The notes beneath the pieces are model-generated. The model had not been told where the DNA came from. It ran no database searches and was given only the letters and a program-made list of their open reading frames with translations. The position numbers and the translations under genes are program-made. Shown piece after piece: positions 6,594 through 7,230 of a stretch of 7,230 nt of DNA (within the stretch, counting starts at the first letter, position 1; the number at the start of each line of letters is the position of its first letter). The DNA lies in the NCBI GenBank assembly GCA_937873285.1, contig CALMNV010000032.1, positions 1-7,230 of the forward strand, written 5' to 3'. Origin of the DNA: an uncultured Intrasporangium sp. GTDB taxonomy: Bacteria > Actinomycetota > Actinomycetes > Actinomycetales > Dermatophilaceae.

Positions 6594-7230
6594 TCAGCGG
6601 CGACGCGCGGCCGTCACGCGGGGTCGGCCGGCGAGGTCGGCGTGGTCGCGCAGCGCGGTCCACGGTCCGGCGGCGGCGAGCGCGCGGGGCAGCGACTCGC
6701 CCTGCGTGTCCGCGTGCTCCATGAGCAGCAGCCCGCCCGGCCGGAGCAGGTCGGCTGCCATCGCCGCCACGGCCAGCGGCACCGCCAGACCGTCTGCACT
6801 CCCGCCATAGAGCGCGAGGTCCGGGTCGTGGTCGCGCACCTCCGGGTCCACCGGCACCGCGCCGACCGGGATGTAGGGCGGGTTGGCCGTGACGACCTCG
6901 ACCTCGCCGCGCCAGTCCGGCAAGCACGGCCGGGTGGCGTCACCGCCGACCAGCTCGACGTCCAGCCCGAGCGCGTCGCGGTTGCACGTCGCCCAGGCAA
7001 GCGCCTCGGCCGAGAGCTCCAGCCCACGCACGGTGACAGCAGCGCGTTCGTCCTTGACCGCGAGCGCGATGGCCCCGGAGCCGGTGCAGAGGTCCACGAG
7101 CCGTATGCCGCCCGCGTCCCCACGGCCGCCCGCGTCCCCACGGCCGCGCGCGCCGTCGCCCTGGTCGCGCAGGTCGTACCACTTGCCCTGTGCCATGTAT
7201 GGCACGATCAGCGCGGCGGGTTTCGGCGCC
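6594..7230 (-). CDS. prmC: Peptide chain release factor glutamine methyltransferase (N-terminus beyond window)
   Basis: The frame is open from base 7230 to the TGA at 6594-6596, covering the C-terminal 211 or so residues of a protein that usually has 280-300. PrmC (HemK) uses S-adenosylmethionine to methylate the GGQ glutamine of release factors 1 and 2. The SAM-binding motif I is VDLCTGSGAIALAV (7097-7056) and the catalytic NPPY is at 6884-6873, followed by the actinobacterial PrmC signature DPEVRDHDPDLALYGGSADGL, then RPGGLLLMEHA and a C-terminal DLAGRPRVTAARRR. Between the window edge and motif I the expected PRPETE-type segment is not recognisable; instead there are KPAALIVPYMAQGKWYDL and a low-complexity GRGDAG repeat. 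The domain call is firm, but the N-terminal part is unusual. The neighbour tsaC follows 92 bases downstream, as in mycobacteria. Confidence 0.92.
   Translation of the reverse strand, partial: APKPAALIVPYMAQGKWYDLRDQGDGARGRGDAGGRGDAGGIRLVDLCTGSGAIALAVKDERAAVTVRGLELSAEALAWATCNRDALGLDVELVGGDATRPCLPDWRGEVEVVTANPPYIPVGAVPVDPEVRDHDPDLALYGGSADGLAVPLAVAAMAADLLRPGGLLLMEHADTQGESLPRALAAAGPWTALRDHADLAGRPRVTAARRR
7111..7146 (-). repeat. Perfect 18-bp tandem duplication inside prmC
   Basis: The unit CCCGCGTCCCCACGGCCG occurs twice, back to back and without mismatch (7111-7128 and 7129-7146). It encodes two copies of a six-residue RGDAGG-type unit just before SAM motif I. It is in frame, so it lengthens a linker without disrupting the protein. 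The exact identity points to a recent duplication. Confidence 0.9.

Noticed and set aside
5773..6927. Extension of the tsaC frame upstream to 6927
   Set aside because: The extra 142 residues are arginine/glycine/alanine noise overlapping prmC; the TsaC homology begins shortly after the ATG at 6501.

Overview
This window is a GC-rich (roughly 70% by eye) stretch of an actinobacterial chromosome. All genes lie on the minus strand, so it is best read from base 7230 down to base 1. Gene content and order match the conserved actinobacterial block upstream of and including the F1Fo-ATP synthase operon: prmC, tsaC/sua5, (glyA), a WecA/TagO-type GlcNAc-1-phosphate transferase, a small AtpI-like membrane protein, then atpB, atpE, atpF, atpH. 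In Mycobacterium tuberculosis the corresponding order is Rv1300-Rv1304 onward, but without glyA between the sua5 and wecA homologues and with AtpF/AtpH arranged differently (a b-delta fusion). The separate b and delta genes, the inserted glyA and the codon habits suggest a member of the Micrococcales, perhaps the Intrasporangiaceae; that placement is a guess.

Layout in transcription order: the C-terminal two thirds of prmC (7230-6594, cut by the window edge); a 92-base gap with a small hairpin and a -10-like element close to the next ATG; tsaC (6501-5770) with a Glu-Pro-Ser repeat tail; glyA (5720-4437); a 92-base gap with no clear signal; the wecA/tagO-like gene (4344-3247); a short spacer holding a perfect CRP-family palindrome and a candidate promoter; the AtpI-like gene (about 3156-2698); a 193-base gap; atpB (2504-1662); atpE (1556-1347); atpF (1272-682); and atpH (682 to the window edge, C-terminus missing). 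The F1 genes atpA/G/D/C should follow beyond base 1.

Functionally the block joins translation upkeep (release-factor methylation, t6A tRNA modification), one-carbon supply (serine hydroxymethyltransferase), initiation of a lipid-linked cell-wall polymer, and the proton-driven Fo sector with the first stalk subunits.

The coding content is conventional and I see no new defence, mobile or biosynthetic system. The points worth a second look are regulatory and structural: an exact TGTGA-N6-TCACA site overlapping the wecA-like stop codon at a plausible class I activator distance from an atp promoter; perfect hairpins bracketing atpE and one capped by a GNRA-type loop at the end of the AtpI-like gene; two in-frame tandem repeats; an apparently lost PRPETE motif in PrmC; and a recurring 7-mer GGCATAC that forces rare codons in three different reading frames.
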